Shown one piece after another: positions 52,580 to 62,159 of a stretch of DNA of 64,000 nt. The notes under the pieces are model-generated. The model did not search any database. It was not told the DNA's origin and saw only the letters and a list, made by a program, of their open reading frames with translations. Made by a program: the position numbers and the translations under genes. Source of the stretch: Mucilaginibacter rubeus (GTDB lineage Bacteria; Bacteroidota; Bacteroidia; Sphingobacteriales; Sphingobacteriaceae); contig NZ_CP043450.1 in NCBI RefSeq assembly GCF_003286415.2, forward strand, positions 2,542,001 through 2,606,000, given 5' to 3'. Each line of letters starts with the position of its first letter. The stretch's first letter is position 1.

Positions 52580-53974
52580 ATGCAGAGTTACCAGGAATTT
52601 CTTGATTTAAGTGTAGGCTTTCCACAAGATGGTTTTGAGATCATCGACGATGAGCTATACTTTCAGGACCTAAATTTGATGGAGATGATTGAAACGTATG
52701 GTACCCCCCTACGCTTTACTTATCTGCCTTTGATCTCCAAAAAGATCCAGCAGGCCAAGTTGTTGTTTCAACAGGCTATCATCAAAAACAATTATCGCGG
52801 CAGCTATAAATACTGCTATTGCACCAAGAGCTCGCATTTCAGGCACATTGTTGAAGAAGCCCTGAAAAACGAAATCCACCTGGAAACATCATCGGCTTTT
52901 GATATGCCAATGATCGACGCATTAGAGAAAAAAGGCACCGTAACAAAGGATATTACCGTAATATGTAACGGTTTTAAAACTTTCCAATACAAAACATATA
53001 TTATCGACATGCTGCATGATGGTTTCAAAAACATCATCCCGGTATTAGATAATAAAGAAGAATTTAACCTTTACGACGATGAAATTGAGATGGATACACC
53101 TTGTAACCTGGGTATCCGTATAGCGGCCGAAGAGCAGCCAGATTCACAGTTTTATACTTCACGTTTAGGTGTACGTATGGAAGATGTTATAGATTTTTAT
53201 CATAATAAAATCGAGGATAACCCTAACTTCCAGGTTAAGCTGTTACACTTCTTTATCAACTCTGGTATTTCAGATACACCATATTACTGGAACGAGTTAG
53301 AGAAATATGTAACGCTTTATTGCAAATTCAAGAAAGTAAATCCGCATTTGGATACGCTTGATATTGGCGGTGGTATGCCATTTAAAGATTCGCTGGTTTT
53401 TGATTTTGATTATGAATACATGATCAACGAGATCGTGAGCCGTATTAAAGAGATCTGTGCCGAGCATGATACCATGGAACCGGATATCATCACCGAATTT
53501 GGTAAATATACTGTGGCTGAAGCTTCAGGTATCCTGTATAAAGTATTAGGCCGCAAACAACAGAATGATCGCGAACGTTGGTTAATGCTTGATGGTTCGT
53601 TCATCACCAACCTTCCTGATGTTTGGGCATTAAATCAAAAGTACATCCTGTTACCGGTTAATAACTGGGACTCGGAATATGAACGTGTTAACCTTGGTGG
53701 TATCACCTGTGATGGTCAGGATTACTACAATCAGGAAGCGCACATGAATAGCGTGTTTATGCCTAAAACCCGTAAGGTACAGTATTTAGGTTTCTTTAAT
53801 ACAGGAGCTTACCAGGAAGTACTAAGTGGCTATGGCGGTATCCACCACTGCTTGCTGCCATCACCTAAGCATGTAATCATTCGCCGTAACAGGGATGAAA
53901 CTTTCAACTTTGAAGTATTTGGCGAAGAACAAAATAGTAAACAGGTATTAAAAATTCTGGGTTATACTACTTAA
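52580..53974 (+). CDS. Arginine decarboxylase-type PLP enzyme (fold III)
   Basis: A 464-residue fold-type III decarboxylase. The N-terminal TIM barrel begins after YGTPLRFTYLP and has the PLP-lysine site in YKYCYCTKSSHF. LDTLDIGGGMPF is the glycine-rich phosphate-binding loop and DIITEFGKYTVAEASG a later barrel strand. The C-terminal beta domain carries TCDGQDYYNQE, with the Cys-Asp pair that in this family donates to the second active site of the dimer. Bacteroidota versions are shorter than E. coli SpeA. The product, agmatine, would feed polyamine synthesis. A strong terminator follows. Substrate choice (arginine rather than ornithine or a carboxyspermidine) is by family resemblance. Confidence 0.85.
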   Translation: MQSYQEFLDLSVGFPQDGFEIIDDELYFQDLNLMEMIETYGTPLRFTYLPLISKKIQQAKLLFQQAIIKNNYRGSYKYCYCTKSSHFRHIVEEALKNEIHLETSSAFDMPMIDALEKKGTVTKDITVICNGFKTFQYKTYIIDMLHDGFKNIIPVLDNKEEFNLYDDEIEMDTPCNLGIRIAAEEQPDSQFYTSRLGVRMEDVIDFYHNKIEDNPNFQVKLLHFFINSGISDTPYYWNELEKYVTLYCKFKKVNPHLDTLDIGGGMPFKDSLVFDFDYEYMINEIVSRIKEICAEHDTMEPDIITEFGKYTVAEASGILYKVLGRKQQNDRERWLMLDGSFITNLPDVWALNQKYILLPVNNWDSEYERVNLGGITCDGQDYYNQEAHMNSVFMPKTRKVQYLGFFNTGAYQEVLSGYGGIHHCLLPSPKHVIIRRNRDETFNFEVFGEEQNSKQVLKILGYTT

Positions 53975-53994
53975 TGGCATAATATCAGCATGAA

Positions 53995-54035
53995 AAAAAG
54001 AAAAGGTGGCCATATCAGCCACCTTTTCTTTTTAA
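53995..54035. terminator. Bidirectional intrinsic terminator
   Basis: A 15-bp stem (AAAAGAAAAGGTGGC against GCCACCTTTTCTTTTT, 7-base loop) with A and T runs on the two sides. It separates the decarboxylase from the convergent small gene and overlaps that gene's stop codon. Confidence 0.9.
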
Positions 54036-54265
54036 CGACCTATGGTGCCATCTCCGACACCGGCGCCTTCAACATTTTGATCTGGAAGATCTGCCAGGCT
54101 GCCATCCTCATGTAAAACTCTAAAGTTCATTTTTTGAGGACCTTTTGTTTCGAGGCAGGGATTGATCCGGGTGGTATTGTTATCACTGCCGGTTATACCA
54201 CTTTCCCTTATCTCTTTAATGTTATCCTGCCCGGAGGCAGAATGATCGTCTCGATAATCACTCAT
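54032..54265 (-). CDS. Small hydrophilic protein, function unknown
   Basis: A 77-residue, polar, probably disordered protein (start MSDYRDDHSASGQDN; middle KMNFRVLHEDGSLADLPDQ; Gly-rich end). It matches no family I recognise. A consensus Shine-Dalgarno AGGAGG (54274-54279) lies eight bases ahead of the ATG, strong for Bacteroidota, where such sites are usually weak. It lies 18 bp behind the second small gene on the same strand and likely shares its transcript. Confidence 0.7.
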   Translation of the reverse strand: MSDYRDDHSASGQDNIKEIRESGITGSDNNTTRINPCLETKGPQKMNFRVLHEDGSLADLPDQNVEGAGVGDGTIGR

Positions 54266-54283
54266 GATTATTTCCTCCTATTC

Positions 54284-54682
54284 CTAAATCCCTTCGGTTC
54301 CGGGTTCATGACCCACCATACGGCCAGTTGTACGGCCTTGCGGACGGCTTTCAAAATCGGTTTTAGCCGGCCCTACTGAAGGGAATTCTTTTTTATTCGG
54401 TGGTGTTACGTCTGTTTGTTCACTAAACGATGCGTCTGCACTTTTATTTGGCTGATCAACCTCGGATTGACTATGAGTCCCTACCTTTTCTTTTTCAGGA
54501 TTTTCTACCTCAGGTTTTTCGTCATAATCTACTATGTCATCCGCCTCATCCAAATCATCATCGTTTTCAAGATTCCGGTTAGCATGGGCTTGGTCGCCAT
54601 TCACTGAAAATGAATTGGTATGATTCTCAAAATCGTTGCGGTTACTATTCTGGTTATCCCAGCTCTCATTATTGGTGTTCAT
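54284..54682 (-). CDS. Small acidic hydrophilic protein, function unknown
   Basis: A 132-residue, strongly acidic and Asn/Gln/Ser-rich protein without hydrophobic segments. The middle is Asp/Glu-dense (NDDDLDEADDIVDYDEKPE) and the C-terminal part is Pro/Gly-containing (TTGRMVGHEPGTEGI). Such composition suggests an intrinsically disordered, perhaps desiccation- or stress-related protein. It is first of a two-gene unit with the smaller polar protein. No family is recognised. Confidence 0.68.
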   Translation of the reverse strand: MNTNNESWDNQNSNRNDFENHTNSFSVNGDQAHANRNLENDDDLDEADDIVDYDEKPEVENPEKEKVGTHSQSEVDQPNKSADASFSEQTDVTPPNKKEFPSVGPAKTDFESRPQGRTTGRMVGHEPGTEGI

Positions 54683-54924
54683 AGGTTTTAATTTTAGTTG
54701 TTATTAAATAAACCTACAAAACAATTTTATTGTTTTAATTTTTATCTTTTTAAGAAACAATATTTCATATAAACTCAACAGCGATGATTGTCAAATTGCT
54801 TTTGTTAATTAGGGAAGAAGCATCCGCAACGGTTTAAGATAACCCAATAATAACATGCTATTGCGTAACACAATTCGCTCTGTTAAAGTGAATTAAGCAT
54901 ATAATTTAAAAACGATTTTAAAAA

Positions 54925-55941
54925 TTAAAAAGTATGCTGAGGGCAGGTTACTTTATAACGATTATTGAGCAGGATGCCTAATACAATTTCATGCGAACCA
55001 TGACTTACTGTATTTAAGGCAGATGTTGTAAAATCATAAGAGTAGCCAACATTGATCAATGAGTTTAAATTAAACCCAACCAATGCAGCGTATGAATCGT
55101 TACGACGGTATGAACCACCAATCCAGAACTTGTCCCGGAAGGACATTTTCATATTTACATCAAAAGTTACCGGCACAGGCGCTATAAATTTAAGCAAAGC
55201 CGAAGGCATTAATGTAATATCATCAGATACAAAAAGCTTAACACCGCCTGTTACAAAATAATGTGGTACGGTTTTATTTTGAACTGTTGTTGTAGATGTG
55301 GTTACATATAAATTTTGTGGCAGGATCTGCTGAACAGATGCCCCGAAGAAATAGTTTGACGAATATGCCCATACCCCCACTCCTAAATCGGGTTTCCATT
55401 GTGAGCCTGTGATGTTGTTGATAGTAGGGTCGTTAGGATCAACATAAGTAAGTTTACTTACATCAATCACATTGTGGCTAACACCAGCCGATACACCTAC
55501 AGCTAAGTTTAATGTTTCGGTAAGGCCAAGATGATATGCGTATGTAGCATCAATATTGGTTTGTGTTATGGGCCCCGTTTTATCAGATACTACCATTAAA
55601 CCAATACCATGATGTGGCTCGGCAGCCATATAATTTTGAGTGTATGACCTGCTTGAAGGGTTTAAACCGCCACCGGCAGGAAACGCGGTAGCATCCCCTT
55701 GTAAAAACCTGTTGCCTATAGGGGCATTCACCGAGACGTAAGAAGTTACCGGCGCTCCCTCAAGGCCAGTCCATTGGCTCCGGTAACCTAATTTTACATC
55801 GGTATAGTTTTCTATACCACTTAATGCAGGATTTAAAAGGTAGTTATTGAATACGTATTGAGTGTACTGCGGTCGTTGCTGAGCTTTTACTAACTGAGCT
55901 GCCGTAGCAATGATTATTAAAGTATATAAAATTCGCTTCAT
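54925..55941 (-). CDS. PorP/SprF-family type IX secretion-associated membrane protein
   Basis: A 338-residue outer-membrane beta-barrel protein with a signal peptide (RILYTLIIIATAAQLVKAQ). It opens with the family hallmark QRPQYTQYVFNNYLLNPALSGIE and continues with PHHGIGLMVVSDKTGPI and LGVGVWAYSSNYFFGASVQQI. PorP/SprF proteins accompany type IX secretion and often pair with a specific large cargo. Here the giant CHU_C protein lies 2 bp upstream on the same strand, and the two are surely cotranscribed. Confidence 0.93.
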   Translation of the reverse strand: MKRILYTLIIIATAAQLVKAQQRPQYTQYVFNNYLLNPALSGIENYTDVKLGYRSQWTGLEGAPVTSYVSVNAPIGNRFLQGDATAFPAGGGLNPSSRSYTQNYMAAEPHHGIGLMVVSDKTGPITQTNIDATYAYHLGLTETLNLAVGVSAGVSHNVIDVSKLTYVDPNDPTINNITGSQWKPDLGVGVWAYSSNYFFGASVQQILPQNLYVTTSTTTVQNKTVPHYFVTGGVKLFVSDDITLMPSALLKFIAPVPVTFDVNMKMSFRDKFWIGGSYRRNDSYAALVGFNLNSLINVGYSYDFTTSALNTVSHGSHEIVLGILLNNRYKVTCPQHTF

Positions 55942-55943
55942 TT

Positions 55944-58900
55944 TTATCTGATAATGGTCACATTACCTGCAATAACCTCGCGGCCATTTTTGGGGTCAAT
56001 AATATAATAATAAGTTCCGGGAGGCAAGTATGAACCGTTGTATCTGCCATCCCAAGGTACGCTATAACCAATAGACGAATATACCTTTTCTCCGTATCGG
56101 TTGTATACGTCAACCTTATTATTTGGATAACTTTCCAAATAATTAACATTCCAGAAATCATTCATCCCATCACCATTGGGAGTAAACGTATTGGGAATAA
56201 CTAAAAACTTCAAAACCTTTACCGATACACTAGCCATTGCCTTACATCCGTGAGTCGAGGTAACTACCAGCTGGTAAGTAACATCTTGAGCAGGACTTGC
56301 CACCGGGGTAGCTATATCATCATGATCGAGCCCTGTTGCCGGCGTCCATTTATAGGTTAAGTTGTCATTATTTACAACGGGTTTTAAAATACGCTTTGTT
56401 CCCTCAAGCATAGTAAAATCCGGGCCTAATGAAACCAGAGGCGACGGATCAACCTTAACCTGCTGAAGAACCGTGTCTGCGCAAGCGTTTGCAGCTGTAT
56501 AAATATACCGGATATCAAAAGTCCCGGCGCCTGAAACAGCCGGGTTAAATATACCATCGGCACTAATACCCGTTCCTGAAAACGTCCCTGCTCCAACAGT
56601 CCCATCAGGTTTGGGTATTAACTGGTATGGCTGCGATTCGATACAAAGAACAGGAGCCGGATCAAAAGTCACCAGAGGTGATGCTTTCAAATTAACAGGG
56701 AGTTCTATAGGGTCAGAACATAATGCGCCCGAATAAGCTACTGCTTTTAAAGTAACAACACGGGACCCTGTTGTAAACGAAGTATATTTGTGCCTCAGCT
56801 GCAACCCAAATGCAGGGTGATCATATACTACCGTGGTTGAAGGATCGCTACTGTCATAAGTAACCTCGAGCCGGGTAATTGCACCAAAATTAACAGAGGA
56901 CTGATTTTCAAAAAACACCTCCTGGGCACTGCACAAGCCTGCCGGGTTCTGAATAACTATACCAACCTTAGGCTTGCTCCCATTAATTGTTAACGATTTG
57001 GGGGCCGATGTAATAGAACATCCATATTTGGAAGTAACCTTAAGTGTAACCTGGTAATTGCCGGCTAAAAAATGATGCTTAGGGTTTTTCTCGTGCGAAA
57101 TATTAGGGTTGCCTGGAGTCGCGTTTGGATCGCCAAAGTTCCATTCGTAAGTAAAGTCAGTTTCTGTGGCATCGGCAATTGTACTTTGATCAGTAAACTG
57201 AGCAAAGTCCTCTTCACAGGCTTCCGGCAATAAAAAATCAACTACTGGCACAGGATAAACGTTAACAGGCAACTGGGCTGTATTACTTATGCAACCATTA
57301 CTATTGGTAACAGTTAGTTTAACTAAGTAATTGCCAGGTTTGCTATACGTGTGGTTAAACGGATTTTTGCTTGTAAGGGTTTCAACCGGAGTATTATCAT
57401 TAAAATCCCATAGCCAGCTCACAATATTCCCTTCGGTTGTTGTGGAGTTGTCTGTAAAAGTAATATCCTGCCCAACACAATTTGGCGATGAATAGCTAAA
57501 TGAAGCAACGGGAGGTGCTGATATATGTACTTTTATAGGAACCGATGCTTCGCCGCACCCGTTTTCGTTAGTAATAAACAACGAAACCATATAGTCGCCT
57601 GGTTGGGCATATTTATGTTTGGGGTTCTGTACTACATCGGTCAGGCCATCTCCAAAATCCCATTTCCAACTTTTAATTTGCCGGGTACCGGATGTTGACT
57701 GATCCGTAAACTGGACGTTGCTACCCAAACAGGGATCAGCAAAAGTGAATTTTACAACCGGCGAAGCTGAGATATTAAAGTCAAATTCTATATCTTCATT
57801 TGTGCCGCATTCGTCGGCAATAGGGTTAAATACAGTGGCCACCACGCTATAGTCACCATCGTTGTAAACTACTCCATCTCCAGGATATTCATAAGTATAC
57901 AGCACTTTTGAATCTTTTATTATTGAACCCGTTGGCACCGGGTTATTTATAAAAACAGCCGGACTGCCATTTTTTAAATCCCAGGTTATTTTATTAGTCT
58001 GAAAAGGTAATGTCAACTGTAACTTGTAATGCGTTTCAGCGCATCCGTTGGTCTGTATTGTATTATCAGATGGGTTTAGTAAGGCTATAAATTCGTTAAG
58101 GTTTTTAAGGTTTGTACCGGCAGCATATCCATAAGATTCCAGCTTGCCAAACCCGTAAGCTATTGCATTAAAACCGTCTGATGCTTTGATATTATGCACT
58201 CCGGCGTTTACGCTAATTTGCGCGTAAGAATAAATGCTATTGGGAACCGGCGAAAACTGGGTATAAGGAACTCCGTCAAGTGAAAACGTTGGCACCGCGG
58301 CAGTTTTAATAATTACATTAATGTAATTGTCAATGATCCTGTAGTTGCCTGTAGAGTTTAATGTAACATGATCAAGCGTTTGCTCGATAGGCGTTAAATA
58401 TATCATTTCGGGGTCGCCGGTATCATTAGCTATGAGCTGGCAATTTAAGGCCTCTCCTTGGGTAACGGCATATTGAACTACCTGGATTGGCTTATCGGAG
58501 GTAATAATATTAGGCGTAGTTGAGGTAAACTCATAATATAAGCCGTTGATTAATCCTCCTTGCGGCGGAGCTCCGTTTACGGTGACATTTGCATCTGGTG
58601 AACTGAGTACTATTCTGATGATATCATAATTACGCCCTTTTAATGGCGCGGTTATATAATTTTTACCCCAAACAGCCAAAGGATAAACCTGCTGAAAAAG
58701 GTTATCCGACGATCCTTTATCGCCCTGGCATCCAATACTTATTTTTGAACTACCTGAAAAAACGGCAATCTTTTTACAGGCCCCGGTAGCGCTCACAATT
58801 GAGCGGATGCGGGTGCCGGTTAAATCAGCAGCAGATAACCCCTGGTATACTTCGCCTTTTTTTAAAGTTATAGTAAATGGCCGATTTGCGGGGATGCCGT

Positions 58901-59480
58901 TTAAGAGCGGCTGCGACGGCGTTATCTCTACAGTGGTATTATCTTCGGTTGCAATAATTGCAAAAGTTGAATATGATGGCACTCCTTCTGTGTTTTTTGT
59001 GCCATTGTTTGAGTTTGATACTTGCTGATAGTTAATGGAGAGATAATCCTTACCAAGGGTATTAACCGGGAGCAGCAAAGTGGCGCCAGATACATTCTCG
59101 GCAAAAATATGCGCATAAACCGCTACGGGTTTAAACGACGTAATATGAATTCCTTTTAAAAATTGCCCTTGATTTCCTATAAAAGCTCCTGGCGGAATAT
59201 TTACAGTTAAGATATCTTTAGCTTTAACCTGGTAAGTGCTTGAAAAACTACCATCAGCAATCTCTACTGTGACAGCAGTATTTACATCGGAGGTTATGTA
59301 AAGCTCCATCTGACTGCCCCTGCCCAGTGCACCGGGATTGCCGGCTGCACCATCAACGTGGTCAATATATGCGGCGTAAAACTCCGTGCCCTGGTTTGAA
59401 CCTTGTGCACGGGTATAAATAGCAAAACATATAAAAATAAGCGCAAGGCTTAATGATCGCAAAAAAGATATCCTGCTCAA
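55944..59480 (-). CDS. Giant PKD-repeat surface protein with CHU_C secretion domain
   Basis: A 1178-residue exported protein. The signal peptide (LRSLSLALIFICFAIYTRAQG) needs a TTG start at 59480, since no ATG occurs before residue 58 and a stop lies three codons upstream. Residues of about 30-450 resemble the IgGFc-binding domain (GTEFYAAYIDHVDG, TTVEITPSQPL). Three PKD domains follow (WKWDFGDGLTD, WLWDFNDNTPVE, YEWNFGDPNATPG), then Ig-like segments. The last 90 residues form the gliding-motility/T9SS type B domain (VIPNTFTPNGDGMNDFW, VDVYNRYGEKVY, GTYYYIID). It is the probable cargo of the PorP/SprF partner, and likely an adhesin. Confidence 0.9.
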   Translation of the reverse strand: MSRISFLRSLSLALIFICFAIYTRAQGSNQGTEFYAAYIDHVDGAAGNPGALGRGSQMELYITSDVNTAVTVEIADGSFSSTYQVKAKDILTVNIPPGAFIGNQGQFLKGIHITSFKPVAVYAHIFAENVSGATLLLPVNTLGKDYLSINYQQVSNSNNGTKNTEGVPSYSTFAIIATEDNTTVEITPSQPLLNGIPANRPFTITLKKGEVYQGLSAADLTGTRIRSIVSATGACKKIAVFSGSSKISIGCQGDKGSSDNLFQQVYPLAVWGKNYITAPLKGRNYDIIRIVLSSPDANVTVNGAPPQGGLINGLYYEFTSTTPNIITSDKPIQVVQYAVTQGEALNCQLIANDTGDPEMIYLTPIEQTLDHVTLNSTGNYRIIDNYINVIIKTAAVPTFSLDGVPYTQFSPVPNSIYSYAQISVNAGVHNIKASDGFNAIAYGFGKLESYGYAAGTNLKNLNEFIALLNPSDNTIQTNGCAETHYKLQLTLPFQTNKITWDLKNGSPAVFINNPVPTGSIIKDSKVLYTYEYPGDGVVYNDGDYSVVATVFNPIADECGTNEDIEFDFNISASPVVKFTFADPCLGSNVQFTDQSTSGTRQIKSWKWDFGDGLTDVVQNPKHKYAQPGDYMVSLFITNENGCGEASVPIKVHISAPPVASFSYSSPNCVGQDITFTDNSTTTEGNIVSWLWDFNDNTPVETLTSKNPFNHTYSKPGNYLVKLTVTNSNGCISNTAQLPVNVYPVPVVDFLLPEACEEDFAQFTDQSTIADATETDFTYEWNFGDPNATPGNPNISHEKNPKHHFLAGNYQVTLKVTSKYGCSITSAPKSLTINGSKPKVGIVIQNPAGLCSAQEVFFENQSSVNFGAITRLEVTYDSSDPSTTVVYDHPAFGLQLRHKYTSFTTGSRVVTLKAVAYSGALCSDPIELPVNLKASPLVTFDPAPVLCIESQPYQLIPKPDGTVGAGTFSGTGISADGIFNPAVSGAGTFDIRYIYTAANACADTVLQQVKVDPSPLVSLGPDFTMLEGTKRILKPVVNNDNLTYKWTPATGLDHDDIATPVASPAQDVTYQLVVTSTHGCKAMASVSVKVLKFLVIPNTFTPNGDGMNDFWNVNYLESYPNNKVDVYNRYGEKVYSSIGYSVPWDGRYNGSYLPPGTYYYIIDPKNGREVIAGNVTIIR

Positions 59481-59576
59481 AGGTTTTTAGTTGAATTTGG
59501 CCGGCAGCATTAAACTGCCCTTTAAAAGTACAAAAACCTTCAACTTAAGCTGGTAATTTAAAAAACAAAAGCGGGT

Positions 59577-60281
59577 TTAAAAAAACTTATCCGGGTTAGG
59601 TACCAGGTTCAGGAACTTTTCAAAGTTTTCTTCGTAATGCGATTGGTCAAGTTTGTAATAAAACGCCCCTTTTTTTGACGACAGCTTATCCTTCTCCGGA
59701 AGTTTTACCAGCAAGCCCGTTGAAAGCAACTTGCGGCTAAAGTTCCTGTCATCAAACTTGGTTTGATAAACACCTTCATAAAGGGCTTGTAATTGCGGAA
59801 TGGTGAATTTTTCGGGTAGTAATTGGAATAATATAGGGTGAAGTGCCGCTTTGTAACGCAATTGTCTTTTAGCCATGCGTACCATTTCGTTGTGGTCAAA
59901 TATCAGGTCGGGCATTTCATCCAGCAAAAACCATTCGGGATGATATTCTTCGCTTAACTGGGCTTCATACTGATGAATATCGATAAGCGCGAAATAGGCG
60001 ACCGAAAGCGTTCTTTCTACCGGGTCACGTTCCGGCTTACCAAATACCTGAAACTGCTCCATGTATACGTTCTTAAGCCCTGTACGTAATTCAAGTACCC
60101 GGTTTGCAGCATCTTCGGGCGATTCGGTGGGTTTTATAAAGCCACCTATAAGGCTCCATTTGTGTATTTCGGGCTCAAGACCACGCTGAACAAGTAATAA
60201 TTTGATGTTAGCCCCGTCAAATCCGAATATGATACAATCTGTTGCTACTAAAATGCGCGTTTCGCCGCTATACTTATGCAT
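59577..60281 (-). CDS. Nudix-related transcriptional regulator (NrtR/AraR type)
   Basis: A 234-residue protein. The N-terminal Nudix domain (about 10-140) has IIFGFDGANIKLLLVQRG and GGFIKPTESPEDAANRVLELRTGL. The Nudix box is degenerate: REUxEE has become RVLELR, so the catalytic Glu residues are lost and hydrolysis is unlikely. The C-terminal winged helix (about 150-230; FTIPQLQALYEGVYQTKFDDRNFSRKLL) should bind DNA. This combination defines the NrtR-like and Bacteroidota AraR-like repressors, which sense ADP-ribose or a sugar. Its targets are not clear; the ABC exporter gene lies 83 bp upstream. Confidence 0.88.
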   Translation of the reverse strand: MHKYSGETRILVATDCIIFGFDGANIKLLLVQRGLEPEIHKWSLIGGFIKPTESPEDAANRVLELRTGLKNVYMEQFQVFGKPERDPVERTLSVAYFALIDIHQYEAQLSEEYHPEWFLLDEMPDLIFDHNEMVRMAKRQLRYKAALHPILFQLLPEKFTIPQLQALYEGVYQTKFDDRNFSRKLLSTGLLVKLPEKDKLSSKKGAFYYKLDQSHYEENFEKFLNLVPNPDKFF

Positions 60282-60364
60282 AACTTAGGTTAAGTTTATA
60301 TGCAATGGTAAAAATAATTTAGCAATTATTTAGTGTTAATCGGACAACTAATTTTTTAAACTGT

Positions 60365-62125
60365 TTAACTAACCCTTTTTCCTTGAAGCAGCAGATCCAT
60401 AGCATCATCAAATGATCCGGCCCTGATCACCTCTCCCGAGTTTACAAAGAAGATCTCATCGGCATTTTCAATTGTATTTAAACGGTGCGCTATAATCACC
60501 CGTGTGGTAGTTTCCGGCAAGTTATCTAAAATATCGCTCAATAGCTTTTCGGTAATTGTATCGATGTTGGCTGTGGCTTCATCCAGGATCAATATCTCCG
60601 GATTCCGTAATACGGCGCGCATAAATGCAATTAATTGTTTTTGGCCTAAGCTGATGCTATCACCTCCTGATAAAACTTTGGTTTCCAGTCCTTCTTCAAA
60701 AATTGCCAGCAAGCTGCCCAGGTTTGCATCCCTGATCACCTGTTCCATCTCTTCGTTGGTATGATCTTTAAAAAGCTCATTGCCGTACAGTATATTATCC
60801 CTCACCGTACCGGTAAACAGGAATGGTTCCTGTAAAATAAAACCTATTTTTTGGCTCCGTTCTTCGGCGGCGAGGCTTCGGATATCTTTTCCATTTAGCA
60901 ATACCAAACCTTTAGTTGGATCATACAAACGCGCTATTAATGAGGCTGTTGTTGTTTTACCACCACCAGTTGGGCCAACCAGGGCATAGGTTTTACCGCG
61001 CTCAAGCTTAAAGCAGATATTGTGTAATATCTCCCTGCTTTCGTCATAGCTAAAATGCACATGTCTGAATTCCAGCAAAGCAGCATCAGGTTCATTAACT
61101 CCCGCTTGCAATACCGGCAGATCTGTTTCGAGGGATAAGATCTGAGAAATCCTGTCCCAACCTGCCATAGCCAGTTGAAAGTTTGTCCAAAGAGCTGCCA
61201 GTTGCCTTAAAGGGTTATAAAAGTTTGTTGCGTACGATAAGTAACTCACCAGCAAACCCACAGAAAACATGCCTTTACTAATGAGGTAAATACCAAAGCA
61301 TAACACAGTAAGCTGGGCCATACTTGCAAATAAACCATAAACCGGTACAAAAACGTTATTGGCAATACCCGATCCTACCGCTGTTTTATAGTTTTCATCA
61401 TTGGCAATATTAAACCGCTTCCTGAAATAATCGCGACGGTTAAAAGCGATGATCACTTTAAAATTATTGATGCTTTCCTGGATCTCTCCGCTCAGCGAAC
61501 CTGTGCTTTTCAGGTTAGCAGCGTTCTTCTTTTTTATCCATGGCGATAATACCAATGTTAAAAACAGGATAAACAGCGCGGGACATAAAGCCGCTGCTCC
61601 TAACTCAATATTAATGGCCAACAGAAAAATACCGGCGCCAATCATGATGGAAATATTGCCTATAAACTGCATCAGCGATTGTGAAAAGAACTGGTTAAGT
61701 TTATCCGTATCGTTGTTAACCCTCGATATCAGGTCGCCGGCTTTGTTTTGATTAAAGAAAGCTACCGGCAATTGCTGTAATTTATTAAAGATAGAGTTGC
61801 GCAGGGTAAACAACATTCGTTGTCCCACCCCTCCCATCAGCGTGGTTTGCTTATAACTGGTAAACAAAGCTACCAGGTACATGCAAAACAGAATAGCCGC
61901 ATTATGCAAAACGCCGTTAAAATCCTTATGCTGCACGTATTTATCAATAGTATGGCCAATAATAAGCGGCCCCAGCAGGTTAAGTGTCGAGTTAACAAGG
62001 ATGGCAAAAAAAGCAATAATAAGTGTGCGCTTTTCATGGGCAATAAGCTGCAACAGCTTTTTTAACCCGGCTAACGTCGATGTCTTTTGCTGATTTTTAC
62101 CTATATGGTTAAGATCGTAGTTCAT
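60365..62125 (-). CDS. ABC exporter half-transporter, catalytic partner
   Basis: A 586-residue permease-ATPase fusion with six membrane helices in about 30-320 and an ATPase domain from about 350. Walker A is GPTGGGKTT, Walker B ILILDEATANID with catalytic Glu516, and the H-loop AHRLNTI with His547. The signature motif is divergent (SGGDSISLGQ instead of LSGGQ). The gene lies 34 bp downstream of a second half-transporter with the reverse pattern, so the two should form a heterodimer in which this subunit hydrolyses ATP at the canonical site. The exported compound is unknown; drug or lipid export is common in the family. Confidence 0.93.
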   Translation of the reverse strand: MNYDLNHIGKNQQKTSTLAGLKKLLQLIAHEKRTLIIAFFAILVNSTLNLLGPLIIGHTIDKYVQHKDFNGVLHNAAILFCMYLVALFTSYKQTTLMGGVGQRMLFTLRNSIFNKLQQLPVAFFNQNKAGDLISRVNNDTDKLNQFFSQSLMQFIGNISIMIGAGIFLLAINIELGAAALCPALFILFLTLVLSPWIKKKNAANLKSTGSLSGEIQESINNFKVIIAFNRRDYFRKRFNIANDENYKTAVGSGIANNVFVPVYGLFASMAQLTVLCFGIYLISKGMFSVGLLVSYLSYATNFYNPLRQLAALWTNFQLAMAGWDRISQILSLETDLPVLQAGVNEPDAALLEFRHVHFSYDESREILHNICFKLERGKTYALVGPTGGGKTTTASLIARLYDPTKGLVLLNGKDIRSLAAEERSQKIGFILQEPFLFTGTVRDNILYGNELFKDHTNEEMEQVIRDANLGSLLAIFEEGLETKVLSGGDSISLGQKQLIAFMRAVLRNPEILILDEATANIDTITEKLLSDILDNLPETTTRVIIAHRLNTIENADEIFFVNSGEVIRAGSFDDAMDLLLQGKRVS

Positions 62126-62159
62126 TGTAATTGATAATTTTGGGGTAGTAACTTAATAT

